A stretch of DNA of 64,000 nucleotides from Tigriopus japonicus (Eukaryota > Arthropoda > Copepoda > Harpacticoida > Harpacticidae): NCBI GenBank assembly GCA_010645155.1, contig JAAGOF010000064.1:558551-622550 (forward strand), in the 5' to 3' direction. This document shows positions 10,675 to 21,405 of the stretch, piece after piece. The translations under genes and the position numbers were made by a program. Position 1 is the stretch's first letter, and each line of letters begins with the position of its first letter. A model generated the notes under the pieces. The model was not told where the DNA came from, did no database searches, and worked only from the letters and a program-made list of their open reading frames with translations.

Positions 10675-12390
10675 TCAATTTTCCGATCCAGCCCCGGTGC
10701 CTCCACCCGATACCGTAGAACTTGCGTTTTCATCGGTTCTCTTCCAAATACACACCATGTTATTGGACGTGACAGCTACAATGTGGTTGTTGTCGTGTGA
10801 TGCAGCTACTTTGTCGATGATAATGTCGTGACGATCGAGCGGAACCTTGCGAGTGTTCTCCAAGTGATCATCTTGCAGTTCGGGCCAACTCAATCGGGCT
10901 GAATTCTCGACCGTGTCTTTGATCGCTGTGGCACCGTCTTTGCCGAATTGAGGTTGGTTGTACAACCACAATGAACCTTTGTCATCACCACAACAAATCA
11001 AGCCTTTCCCTGGAAGAGCGAAACAGCTTCTGATAGAGTCAACGTATGGACGCGATTTGTTTACTTCATAATTGGTCCCCCTCACCTTTGTGACAACCCA
11101 AGTTCATGTAGAAATTGTCGGTATCTGACCATCGTAAACGAGCCAACATCGTGACGTCTTGTTCGATCACGGCTTTGTCTTCCGCATCATCCGAGTTTGC
11201 ATCGTTTGTGTCAGTCTTGAGGTCCTCTTTCTTGATGCCCTCGATTGTGGCTTTGAGATCCCACACGTAGATGAGTCCATGCAAGGCACACTTGCTCACA
11301 ATGTTCCATTCGGACGCCACGGCCAACGAATCGACAATGGGATTCTCACCTTCATCACGTTTGCTCTCAGGCATAATGAAATCCACCATCTTGGGTCTAA
11401 ATGAGAACGGGAGAGGCGACATGTATTTTCTTGGGACAGACAGACGACCCCTGGAGATGCCAAATTAGTCAGTTCTACTCACTTGTATTGTTTGTTCGAG
11501 TTGATGACTTTGTCGTCTTCAATGTTCCATCCTACGAGACCTGCAGCTGTTCCAGCGAGGAGCCAGCGATTACTTCCAGTCCAGGCGATATTGTACACGT
11601 CTCCGTAGTCCGGAAACAAACGGAGTAATTGGACCGGATTCACTCCGTCATACGAAGGCAAGGTGGGATAACTGACGTCCCAGAGCGTCACGTACCCGTC
11701 ACTAGTTCCACCTGTGTAGAAAGAGAAGAACACGAAGCGAAATCGTCAACATAGAAATTAGGAGGAATCTCATATCATGTACAACTACTCACAGAAGAGC
11801 CATGTGGGCTTTTCAGAATGGAAAACAAGGGAATTGACGGCGATGGATTTCTTATCGACTGGACGCCATTCGTGGAAGCACACGCGATGCTTGGGATGGA
11901 ACATTCGGATTTCGCCCCGAATTCCTCCCGAGACAAGAATATTGGTCTTCTCTTCACCCAACGTCAGAGTCGTCCAAGCAAGTGTGTAAAAATTTTCCCT
12001 GAAAGGCAACAACTTTCTGAATGATATCGGTGTATTTTGATTTCCTCCGTTTCATACTTACTTCAGGTCCTTGTGTTTGTATTTCATGAGCACTGTGCCA
12101 GCATTCACGTCAATGATACAAATCGAGTTTCCACCACAGGTGGCAACCAACGACGTTGTTTTCTCGGGGTTTAACGGGTCGGGCTCGAATACAACTTCCC
12201 AAATTTGAGTCTGAATATCTGCTGGATCGTTGTTCTTGCTGTGAGAACGAATGAAATGTACGGGCTCGTAGGCCAGGACCTCGGTGTTGTCTTCTGTGGT
12301 TTTGAGCTTCTTCTGGTTGCCGTGACCCGACATGCGGTCACTTTTCCGTTTGTCCGGCATGCTGATGTGGCTCACTCTTTTGAAGTCCAA
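10675..12390 (-). CDS. LRWD1: LRWD1/ORCA-like WD40-repeat protein lacking LRRs
   Basis: Five exons with GT..AG introns of 63, 81, 86 and 76 bp, all joining in frame: 12390-12062, 11998-11793, 11711-11483, 11396-11086, 11009-10675 (469 aa, or 458 aa from Met12 at 12357). The product matches the C-terminal WD domain of LRWD1, an ORC-associated reader of repressive chromatin. Landmarks are HSKNNDP with TQIWEVVFEP, then VATCGGNSICIIDVNAGTV, the propeller blade ending GYVTLWDVS, the MLARLRWS segment, and GLICCGDDKGSLWLY before a final VCIWKR. The N-terminus is only a short basic tail (MPDKRKSDRMSGHG, KKLK), so the leucine-rich repeats of vertebrate LRWD1 are absent. The gene lies downstream of the BRPF gene on the same strand. 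Confidence 0.85.
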
Positions 12391-12735
12391 TCCAGTGTGT
12401 CCTTTATTTTAATACTGATGATCCCAAGGGAGGGCTAATTGGTGCACTTCGAAACAAGTGGAGCGATCTGAAAAAAAGAAGCAACAAATTCACTCTCACT
12501 TTGATATCACTTTCACGTTAACCTTGATGGCATTATGGCAATCAACGAATATACTTCAATACTGAAGGAGGGAAGTTCCCAAAATACATATGTAGAGAAT
12601 TGGCGATGCAATCGATTTGTGTCCGAATATAAGTTGGGAAGAGGTTGTCAGAACAGAAGGAATATTAGGCGGGTATCAAATATTTTATAAAAATAAGAAC
12701 AATCATTTTCTTAGTCTTAGAGATCCTCATCTTCA
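12391..12735. other. spacer between BRPF and LRWD1-like genes
   Basis: This 345-bp gap must hold the 3' end of the BRPF transcript and the promoter of the LRWD1-like gene. I see no LRR-coding exon in it on either strand. Confidence 0.5.
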
Positions 12736-15700
12736 TCAACCAGACTCGTCACCATCGTCACTCTCAGTTTCCGTTGTGTTGTCATCTGATACCGAAGCGT
12801 TCTCGCCTGTGACTCGACATCGATGCAGAATGGCATCTTCATAAGCCTTTTTCACGGCTTTTCGTTCACTTGGCTTTTTTGATTGAACTAGCTTGGCTTT
12901 GTCCAGCTCTGAATCCACACCCAGCGGCTCCAATTTGTCCCGTTGTAACCATTGCCAAGTTCGCTTGGCATCGAAGAAAAGAATAAGGTAGTGTGGCGAA
13001 TCGTGAGCATTGGCCATGTCCAACACATCTTGAGGAGGAACCGGAATGGGCACTCCGTTATGCAGATAGCCTGTTCTCGGCATCTTCGGGTTGATTATAA
13101 GCGCAGGATACCAGGGGTAGCCACGACATTTGGCCCAAACCAAATCTAAAGGTTCCAGAGGAATTGTCATGGAAGAAGGGTCGACGGCGGAGTCGTCACT
13201 ATCCGTGTCCTCGGCTGAATCCTCTTCGGATGTGCCGTGAGTGTCCGTAGCTGATTCTGAATGCGTGTCTTCGTCCGTTTCGCGGACTTCTCCTCCTCGA
13301 CGATACTCCTGAAAACTTGGAGCCGCTGTTTTGGGCTTCCAAGGGGATTCATCCCCCCCGGGTCCTTGGGCATTGGCGGGTTTTTCAGGGGATTCGCACG
13401 AAGGCCCACTGCCACGAGGACGACCACGTTTCTTTTTCCCTTTCTTCTTCGGTCCGGGTTTGGGTACTTCCACAGGAAGGAACTTGGCTGGGCTGGGCAT
13501 TGGACTTTGGATTTCGGTTTCGTGATCCTCTAAATCCAACTCAGGCGGAGCTGGGGTTTGTTCTCGTGAAGGCGGAGGGTTTTCGTCTTCCTCGTCCTCT
13601 TCTTCCGGTTCAACGTGGGAATTGGGGCGGTCTTTGACCTTGCTGCTCGTGGTTTTCTTTTCGGGAGTTTTGGGCTCATCTTCGCCATTCGGAGCAACGG
13701 CGGCTTGTTTCTTTCGAGTGAAAAGGATGGCATTTCGACGATTGACACCCGTAGTTGATTTTGTTGGCGATGCATGGTGTTTTCCACCAAGTGTTTTATC
13801 TTCCACAGCTTTTCGTTTCGTTAAGGGTTGTTCACCAGTTGGAGATCCCTCGGTGTTAGATTTGGCCCGTTTTCGTCCCTTTTTCAGAGGCGCTTTCTTC
13901 GGCGTGGCTTCGAGCTCTTTTCCTGCCCGTAACCGTCTTCCGCCTAGGGAAAGAGCCTTGCTTGACTCTTGCGGCGTTATCACTGGAGGAGCCGAAGTTT
14001 GAGTCGCTGCTTTGGTTTTCTTGCTCGACAAGGCCATATTGTCTTCCTCCTCGGCGGCGGTCACGTGCGTGGATGATTGCTTGTTGGCATTTTTGGGCGT
14101 ACTAACTCCACCACCGGCAGCGGCTTTATTGGTTTTATCCATGGAGAGCTTTCGTCTAGTTTTCGTGATCTCTTGAGTGATCAGCTTGAGACGTTTCACC
14201 TTAGCCACGGGATGATGCAGTAAATTGGCCTTGTCTTTGAACTCGAGCAGCTTTTTGAGATGGAGCTCGGCCGGTATCTCATCACGCTCTTCGCTGTACA
14301 AGAAACTATCAATCTCTTTCATGAGTTTGTCATCGGACATGTCTTCTTGTTGGACGACAGTTCTTTGAGCGGTATGGAGTCCAGTCTCAGGATCAAAACC
14401 AACTTGATCGGCTAATCGCTTAGCTTGTCGAATGATACTTCCCCCTTGATCCCGCATCTTGACTCCCGCACGGAAAAAAATTGTGTCTCGCTCATTGTAC
14501 GAGAGGCAATTTTCCACTATGATATTGAAATCTGCCTCCAGATCATCTACCGTCGAGTACAGAAAATCCTTCAGCTTATTTCTCATGGTGAGGAAATCCA
14601 TCGGCTTCTTGATATGATCCAAGTAATCAGGTACTTCTTCTAAACTGACGGGTTCGGCAAATATATCTTGAACATCAATGGCTTGTAAGTTGTTGAGAAG
14701 GTTTTCCAGAAAACAACCAAGAGGAGCGAGCTTCATTTTCACCACCTCGGCTTCAGTCACTATGAGTTCACGCTTGCGTTGTTCCCGCTTCCGAATCAGC
14801 TCACACAAAAGCCTCACACGCTCTAGATCTTGCCGAATTCTTCGGAGAGATTTGCGTTGCTCCAGCATGGCTTTGAACTCATCCTTGGCCTTCTTGACGG
14901 TGGCCTTGTCATTCTCCGTTTTCTTCTTTTTATGATGAGCATTCTTCTGCGGTGTTTCGGGCTTTTTGTCGGGGCGCGTGGCTTTGGCAAACTGCAATCG
15001 CCGGATCAGAGGCACCCCATTGCGCGTCTGTCGTTTCAGCGTCCAATAAGCCATAAGACGTTGGAAGAATTGATTCTTCTTGGGCACACTAATGAGGGCC
15101 GCAATCTCTTGCACCTTTTCCCAAGGGCATTGCGGCGAAAAGTTCATCAGTCCTCGAAAGAGCACGGGTACGGGATTGGGATCTGACAACTTTTTGGGAG
15201 TTCGAGCCTTCTGCTTGGGAGTGGAAATACCCAAGGACGCCACGTCATCGAGTTTGGGCTTACAATCGGAATCTTGCGGCGTGTGCACGTCGCAAAAGGC
15301 CGTCTTTCGAACGGTTACCGACAAACCGGTGGCCGATGACTCACGCACAGTGTCCATTTTCATATGAAGTCCAGCTAAGAGACCACAAGTGACGTGAAAG
15401 GCCGTGTAGCAATTGGTTTTGTGGCACTGAATACAAGCACCAACGCCGCGTTGTTTGCACACGCGACAACTAAGCTTCCATCGGGCGGGAGGGATATTGT
15501 CAATGCTGTCGATGGGCTCAAGGAACACGGTGTTGGCAAAACGGACTTCGGGAATCCACAGGCCGCACACCACGTGCGCCCAACGCCCATCGTCGGTCTG
15601 TTTGAAGGCCCCGCCTTTGTTGGGACACAAGCAACACTCGACCGAACGTGAGGGAGATTGGAGACACCGGCGACACAGCCATTGACCTTCGGGGATGTAA

Positions 15701-16767
15701 GGCACACCGTAGCACTCTTGATGCACGGCCAAGTTGCACAGATCGCAAAACAAAATCACATTGGTATTCGAACACTCGCCATCCATGCACACGCAACAAA
15801 TGGCATCGTCGTCGATGGGAGCACTGTAGTCTTTGCCGTTCGTTTGCACGTGAAAATAGGACTCCTTTTCTAATCGGTCCATCAGCAACTCAAACTGATC
15901 TTCGTGAATTTTGGTGAGGCGTTCGTCGGCGCGCTTGGCATTAATCAACTCCAACCAGGCCACGTCTTCCTCGTCCATGTCATATTCGACCTCCTCATCC
16001 AACTCTTCGGCCGATTTCTCGATGAACCGATAATAGCTGGCCGGCATGGGCGGCGCCGGACCCAAGTCATAGTCGTCCAATTCGCGAAACTGGGCTTCCG
16101 GCAACTTCAGCAGCACCTTCTTCTCACTCACTCCGCCGGCCGGATCCGCCCCCTCCCCGCCTCCACCCGCCCCGCTCTCGCTCGGACCCGATTGACCGGG
16201 TTTGAGCGATGCCCGATGGTGAGCCTTCTTCTTCTTAGACCCGCGCGAACCGCCCTTACTCGACGTAGGCGTGGCTAAATCGGGCGGACCGCCGGTTTGG
16301 CCGGCGTGGGACTCCGGGTGGGCTTTGGCATCGGCGTGTTCTAGGGGCGGAGTGGCTACTTGCGAGAGGCGGGCCGACGACGGCAGAGACGCCTCCCACT
16401 CGTCTTTGGGCACCAATTGGAGGGCGTCGTAGATGGAGAATCGATGGAGACGCCCCTCGGCCTCAAACTCCACCTTCTTGAGAGCCTCGTGATACACCAA
16501 GGACTCCTTGACCGGCGATTTAAAGAAGGGTACGGGCGAAGGACTGCGGGTCCGCCCCCCGCCCGGCCCGGTCCCGCCTTCGCCATCGCCCGCGTTTCCG
16601 TTTCGCGCGGCCTCTTCGTTGTCATGGGCGCAAATGTGCGATTGAATGCCGGCCAGAGTCTTGTAGACTTTGCCGCAGTCCGTGAACGGGCATTTGTAGG
16701 GCGGTTTGCACGCCCGCAAATTCTCCATGAAATGGTTCAGATCGAAGTCGAGATTGCCCATGGTCAA
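12736..16767 (-). CDS. BRPF1: BRPF1/peregrin-type bromodomain-PHD-PWWP protein
   Basis: A single uninterrupted 1343-aa ORF. Domains in order: C2H2 zinc finger (residues 26-48, CPFTDCGKVYKTLAGIQSHI), a basic Ser/Pro-rich linker, EPL1-type segment (about 225-300), PHD finger (about 323-370, CCVCMDGECSNTNVILFCD), zinc knuckle (about 377-400), extended PHD (about 430-492, ending AFHVTCGLLAG and FCDVH), bromodomain (about 680-785) with the acetyl-lysine-binding Asn in NCLSYNERDT, a long basic Ser/Thr-rich linker, and a C-terminal PWWP domain (about 1208-1325, DLVWAKCRGYPWYPALI). This is the full BRPF architecture; these proteins scaffold MOZ/MORF-family histone acetyltransferases on chromatin. Length slightly exceeds the roughly 1200 aa of vertebrate BRPF1, owing to low-complexity linkers. 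The absence of introns is unusual given its neighbours. The start (MTMGNLDFDLN) has the usual proximity to the zinc finger. Confidence 0.95.
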   Translation of the reverse strand: MTMGNLDFDLNHFMENLRACKPPYKCPFTDCGKVYKTLAGIQSHICAHDNEEAARNGNAGDGEGGTGPGGGRTRSPSPVPFFKSPVKESLVYHEALKKVEFEAEGRLHRFSIYDALQLVPKDEWEASLPSSARLSQVATPPLEHADAKAHPESHAGQTGGPPDLATPTSSKGGSRGSKKKKAHHRASLKPGQSGPSESGAGGGGEGADPAGGVSEKKVLLKLPEAQFRELDDYDLGPAPPMPASYYRFIEKSAEELDEEVEYDMDEEDVAWLELINAKRADERLTKIHEDQFELLMDRLEKESYFHVQTNGKDYSAPIDDDAICCVCMDGECSNTNVILFCDLCNLAVHQECYGVPYIPEGQWLCRRCLQSPSRSVECCLCPNKGGAFKQTDDGRWAHVVCGLWIPEVRFANTVFLEPIDSIDNIPPARWKLSCRVCKQRGVGACIQCHKTNCYTAFHVTCGLLAGLHMKMDTVRESSATGLSVTVRKTAFCDVHTPQDSDCKPKLDDVASLGISTPKQKARTPKKLSDPNPVPVLFRGLMNFSPQCPWEKVQEIAALISVPKKNQFFQRLMAYWTLKRQTRNGVPLIRRLQFAKATRPDKKPETPQKNAHHKKKKTENDKATVKKAKDEFKAMLEQRKSLRRIRQDLERVRLLCELIRKREQRKRELIVTEAEVVKMKLAPLGCFLENLLNNLQAIDVQDIFAEPVSLEEVPDYLDHIKKPMDFLTMRNKLKDFLYSTVDDLEADFNIIVENCLSYNERDTIFFRAGVKMRDQGGSIIRQAKRLADQVGFDPETGLHTAQRTVVQQEDMSDDKLMKEIDSFLYSEERDEIPAELHLKKLLEFKDKANLLHHPVAKVKRLKLITQEITKTRRKLSMDKTNKAAAGGGVSTPKNANKQSSTHVTAAEEEDNMALSSKKTKAATQTSAPPVITPQESSKALSLGGRRLRAGKELEATPKKAPLKKGRKRAKSNTEGSPTGEQPLTKRKAVEDKTLGGKHHASPTKSTTGVNRRNAILFTRKKQAAVAPNGEDEPKTPEKKTTSSKVKDRPNSHVEPEEEDEEDENPPPSREQTPAPPELDLEDHETEIQSPMPSPAKFLPVEVPKPGPKKKGKKKRGRPRGSGPSCESPEKPANAQGPGGDESPWKPKTAAPSFQEYRRGGEVRETDEDTHSESATDTHGTSEEDSAEDTDSDDSAVDPSSMTIPLEPLDLVWAKCRGYPWYPALIINPKMPRTGYLHNGVPIPVPPQDVLDMANAHDSPHYLILFFDAKRTWQWLQRDKLEPLGVDSELDKAKLVQSKKPSERKAVKKAYEDAILHRCRVTGENASVSDDNTTETESDDGDESG

Positions 16768-18564
16768 GGAGAGCGGTGGTCGGGTCAGGCGGGAGGGAGG
16801 GAAGGAGGAGGGAACGAACGCGGCCGAGAAAGTCGTCGAATCGAGAGGCTAGGGCGGACCGGGGCGAACCGCAAAAACACCGCCGCGTTCACCGACCGCA
16901 TCCAATCCGCGGCGGAGGCGTCACAATCAATAACGAGGAAAGGGTCTCGGGTTTTCTCCGCGTTTCTTCGTGCTTGATTTTGAGTTTGGTCGTTCGTTGC
17001 AACTTGGGGATGGATCGGGATGGATCGGGATAGGTTAGGTTAGTTAGTTTGTTAGTATGTTGAGGCAGACACAAGAGGATGCCACGACAGCTGGTTGTCG
17101 TTGTTTTTGAGAGCCCAAAACGATCCCGGTGAACAAACGGTAGGGGAGTGTTACGGACTTCAAGGTCACTATTTTATGACGAATCAGGGCATGAATTGTC
17201 TAGACATCATTACAGCATGCGTATCTGTCTGTCAAAAATCTTGTTCACCATTCCTCATCAACCCCATTCAACTGAAATACTAATGGTTTCTTGCAGATTA
17301 GAAGTACCTAACAACAACATCAAAGTGAAGAAGATAATGCTCAATGAAGGTGACCTGTTTCTTACTATATTTTGCAAGAACGGACATTCAGAGGGAATCT
17401 TTAATAACACCACTTTGACACTGTGATGGACCAAAAGTGACGGAGTGATGTTTTTATTGGACAGCATGTGTATACCGTGGCTGTGAGCTTCAGTGTTAAT
17501 AACAGGGCCTTATATCTTCAAGCAGACGCCCAATTTTCATGAAAATTTGTTTGAGTTTACCATATCTGAATTTCTCTGAATTTGGAATTACTGTATAAAA
17601 GTAGCATGTTCGTTAAATTGAGATCCATTGTCAGTTTTGTGCGAAATTTTGTATTGTGGTTAATTAGTTTTGAGGAATCCCTTGGCACAGAGTGATTTAA
17701 GAGATTTGAATTAATGATTCATCTTTTGGCAATGAGGATACATAAAAGTTGCTTCAAGCGCTTTTCGCGTCCGTTCAATGATTCTAGGTCCATAGAAACG
17801 ATTGATATTTCACGTAAAGTTGCCTTGGGTGGAATTGGACCAATAATGCGCAAAATTTATTTTTAGGGTGATTGAATAAGAAGCAATTAATTAAGCTTTG
17901 TGTCATTGCAAAAAGAGGACTTAAAATTCATCCAAACAATAATTTGAAGATGCTGATTTGTTCAGTGGATTCCACAGAATCAAATCAAAACCTATTTCAA
18001 AATGATGCCCGTACAGAGAAACTAAATATGTTTTAATACTGCTTTCTGGTGATGTGTGGTTTTACATGTATGATTTTCTAGCAATAAGCTGAGCATATTA
18101 TGAACCAGTTGTAAGCAAAGGTATCAAGACGTAAAATAAAAATCGCTTCCATGGACCTAGAATCATCAAATAGACACTACAATGGGAAAAACTTGGATTT
18201 GACAAAATGGGCTGCAGTAACTCAGTACAGCCAACGGCCCTGTTCTATCACTAGCGGCATGATTTAAAACACTCACTTCAAGCAACCTTTATATGCCCCC
18301 ATTTCATTCAAATTCAAATTTGGGGTCGTTTTGGGCTACGCGTCAACTGAATTGCGCGTCCTGTGGTGCGACGGTTGGATTGTCAAGGGTTTGTCGTAGT
18401 CCGTCTCCGTCAGTTCATTCATCCGTCCAAAGCCTAGGCTGAAGAGGCTAAGCTAGGCTGTAAGTGACGGGATTTCGCGGTGGTTTGTCTGCGCTTGGGG
18501 TTTGCGCTCAATGCAATGACAACAATCGCTCAGCTGCCCGCTGATCTGATCTAAGCGTATACAC
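16768..18564. other. 5' region of BRPF gene and AT-rich intergenic DNA
   Basis: 16768-17000 is GC-rich and likely contains the BRPF 5' untranslated region and promoter. Around 17007-17040 there is a short tandem GGGATGGATC repeat followed by AGGTTAGGTTAG. From 17100 the sequence is AT-rich with no supported gene. 18557-18564 (GTATACAC) is the left target duplication of the next element. Confidence 0.5.
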
Positions 18565-19863
18565 TAGAGCTGTGCATCGGATCAGAAAAGTCGGATCCGA
18601 TCGGATCCGAATCCGATCGGATTCGGATTCGTTCGGATTGACGCAAGAATTTTCGGATTCGGATTCGTTCGGATTTTAGCGCGAATTTTCGGATTCGGAT
18701 TCGTTCGGATTTGCCAAAACCTGTCGGATTCGGATTCGGATTCGGATTTGCGAAAAAAATTTCGGATCCGACGTAATCCGAAACCAATCCGAATTTTTCA
18801 TTTTACTTTTTTATTTCAATTCACAATATTTTCATTATGAGACCTTTTTTGTTTGATGATTTAAATGCAATCTCCTGCCTTCAACTCTGAATTTTTTAAT
18901 GACTCCACAAGGTATTTTAATGTTTCAGATTTTACCAATTAAATGAGAGCATTGAGATCAAATATTTCTATATTAAGAGAATCATAGAAAGGTTTTGTAG
19001 TAAAAAAGCATCAAAAAGTTACAAAACGTGTTCAAAGCAAAACCATCCTATTTGAATAAAGTAAAGATTTTGCCAAGTATTCACCCCTGGATTGCAATTA
19101 AGTGCGTAAATATCAGCCCACTTGACACCAAACTGATTTAAAGATAAAAATGTTTTCACCCCATTCAATTACGCAGTTTTTTCTGCATTTGACTGTTGAT
19201 ATGATTGTGATTTTTTGAATCAATACCTTTTCATAAACATTTTAACATATTTGGTTCATTTTGGGAAATTCTATTGTGCAAAGAGCATTCATTAATTTGC
19301 TCTAATTGTCCTGAAATATTTTGCCAAAAAACAAGAAAATGCTTATTTTTTCCTGGAAAATGCCAAAATGTTAAAAAAAATCAAGGCTAAACGTGGAAAT
19401 ATTAAAAAGATATATTATATTTAAAATAATATGTTTTTGGCACTTCTAGTTGAAAGTGTTATTTCCAATTTAGGCCAAAATAACAAAATAATCAGATTTA
19501 AATCGGAATTAGCAAAAAAAATTTCGGATTTTTTTCGGATTTTCGCCAAATTTTCGGATATTTTTCGGATTTTCGCCAAATTTTCGGATTTTTTTCGGAT
19601 TTTCGCCAAATTTTCGGATTTTTTTCGGATTTTGCGCCAAATTTTCGGATTCGGATTCGTTCGGATTGGGCAGAAGATTTTCGGATTCGGATTCGTTCGG
19701 ATTGGGCAAAAATTTTCGGATTCGGATTCGTTCGGATTGAGTAGCAAATTTTCGGATTCGGATTCGTTCGGATTGAATGGAAGCTCTCGGATTCGGATTC
19801 GGATTAAAGAAATCAAGTTCGGATTGGATTTTGGGGACCTTTCGGATCCGATGCACAGCTCTA
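18565..19863. mobile_element. hAT-like non-autonomous element with TTCGGAT arrays (MITE B)
   Basis: 1299 bp. TIRs are TAGAGCTGTGCATCGGATC at 18565 and its inverse at the right end, flanked by a perfect 8-bp duplication GTATACAC (18557-18564 and 19864-19871) that fits nTnnnnAn. Both ends carry long arrays of TCGGATTCGGATTCGTTCGG (18580-18780 and 19510-19860). The right array also has four copies of a roughly 37-bp unit, TTTTTTTCGGATTTTCGCCA followed by AATTTTCGGA. The centre (18800-19480) is AT-rich and non-coding. The 138-150 aa frames across the right array on both strands are repeat artefacts. Confidence 0.88.
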
Positions 19864-20116
19864 GTATACACACAGTTGTGTGACCAAAAATACATGAATC
19901 TGTTTGAACTTGGATATAGTGACATTGAAATAGATTTTTGATGGCTCGTGAAAATTTTACTACTTAAATTGACGAGTTTCGGGTCAAAAGTAATGACGTC
20001 GGTATTCTAATTCAGGTTCAAGATTTGATCGGGTGCCCATTGATATGTGGTCGTGGATTTATGGCTACCCTGGCCATTGTTCTTGCGTGGCTCCAAGCCG
20101 AGACCTTCACCATTGC

Positions 20117-21405
20117 CAAGGTGACCAGATTTAGCTTGAAAAAGCCAAGTTGACCTTTTTCAAGATTTTTTGTGAAATCTAGTTCAAGAAAATATTTTCA
20201 CCTTTTTTGGATTTATTTCGCCGTTTATAGCCTTCTTCCTAGCATTTTCTTGTCATCTTTAGCTTTTTCAGCATTTTTTTCATTGGACTTTCAATGAATC
20301 GGTATTAAATTTTGATACCTCAATTTAAAAAAAGACCATTTTGTCGACATTTTTTTTCTTACATTGAAATGATCAACACATTGTGTGGAATTAAAAGTCA
20401 GATTTCTTGCTATTGGTGAAATCAAGAATTCATAAATAAGAGATTTAACATTTCAGAGGGCAGTTTATGTTGTTGCATATGCAGTCTTGCAGGAGAAGAG
20501 ATAATACAAACGGCACCAGCTTTGGTCTTATCAGGTGATTTCACCCTATGTCAGAATTGGATATAATTGTTGGAAAGTTTAGTAACTGAAGTAGTAAGTA
20601 AAAATACTTTAAATGTTCAATTTATGTAAATTTTGGTGTTTATTGAAGGAACATTTGAAGCCAAATCACAAACCCCTTTATTTCTTGTTAAAATTCATCA
20701 TTTCAAGAAAATACGTGCGAATAAAGACTCTTTTGGCTTTTTTGCCCCCAAAAATGTTGTCATGTCAACAATACTGATGCGACCAAATTGGCCGTTTCTT
20801 TGTTTGTTTATATGTTTGTTTGGGGTTTTTAAGTATTTGTTTGTTTTGGGGTAAATTTGTATCATTTCCCAATATAAGCAGTGTTGCCGTCATGAATCGT
20901 AATAATTTGTAAAAGCGAGTGTCTGATGATCATTTTCAACGTAATAATTAATGCTGTTGAAAGGATTTATTGCTCTTTGAAGTACACCTCATACAACTGT
21001 AACACTTAGGTTTGACTTTCAAAAGTTTTTAAGACCTCAGCATACTATTGACCTTCTTCTCACTCTTAAGGGGTGTCACTATTAACAGCTCTGTTTTTCT
21101 GGGAGACCAAAACAACAACATCTGTCGACTTGTTCTTCCGATTTGTTTGTTTTTTATTTGTGGTTTGTATTTTTACACTGTTGTTTGTTTGTTTCCCATC
21201 AATAGTCAACAACAGCCTCCTGTTTTGTTGACAAACCCTTAATCCTAGCCCTAACTTTCGGAATCCCTAACCTAGGGAATTACCAAAATTATTTAGCTTT
21301 TTTCGACTTTTTTGTCCCAAAATTCAGCTTTGTTTGACGCAAATCGAGCTTCTTTTTTGTTCGAGAATTTGGCTTCAAAGCTCGCTCGGGAACCTGGTCA
21401 CACTG
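20117..21405. mobile_element. possible hAT-like element (imperfect ends)
   Basis: The left end CAAGGTGACCAGATTT and the right end (inverse CAGTGTGACCAGGTTC) form an imperfect TIR of about 15 bp. Flanking octamers ACCATTGC and CCCAATGC agree at 6 of 8 positions. The subterminal parts on both sides repeat AGCTTTTT-like words. The 1289-bp interior has no transposase; it includes GTTTGTTTGTTT microsatellite-like DNA (20790-20850, 21140-21200). Less certain than MITEs A and B. Confidence 0.5.

Noticed and set aside
15375..16977. Long frames opposite or out of frame with BRPF (for example 205 aa on the plus strand at 16360-16977)
   Set aside because: High GC in the real gene keeps other frames open; none has a recognisable domain, whereas the minus-strand BRPF frame has six.
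19421..19883. Overlapping ~150-aa frames on both strands
   Set aside because: They are the TTCGGAT satellite of MITE B read in frame; repetitive S/F/G or N/P/E composition and no conserved domain.
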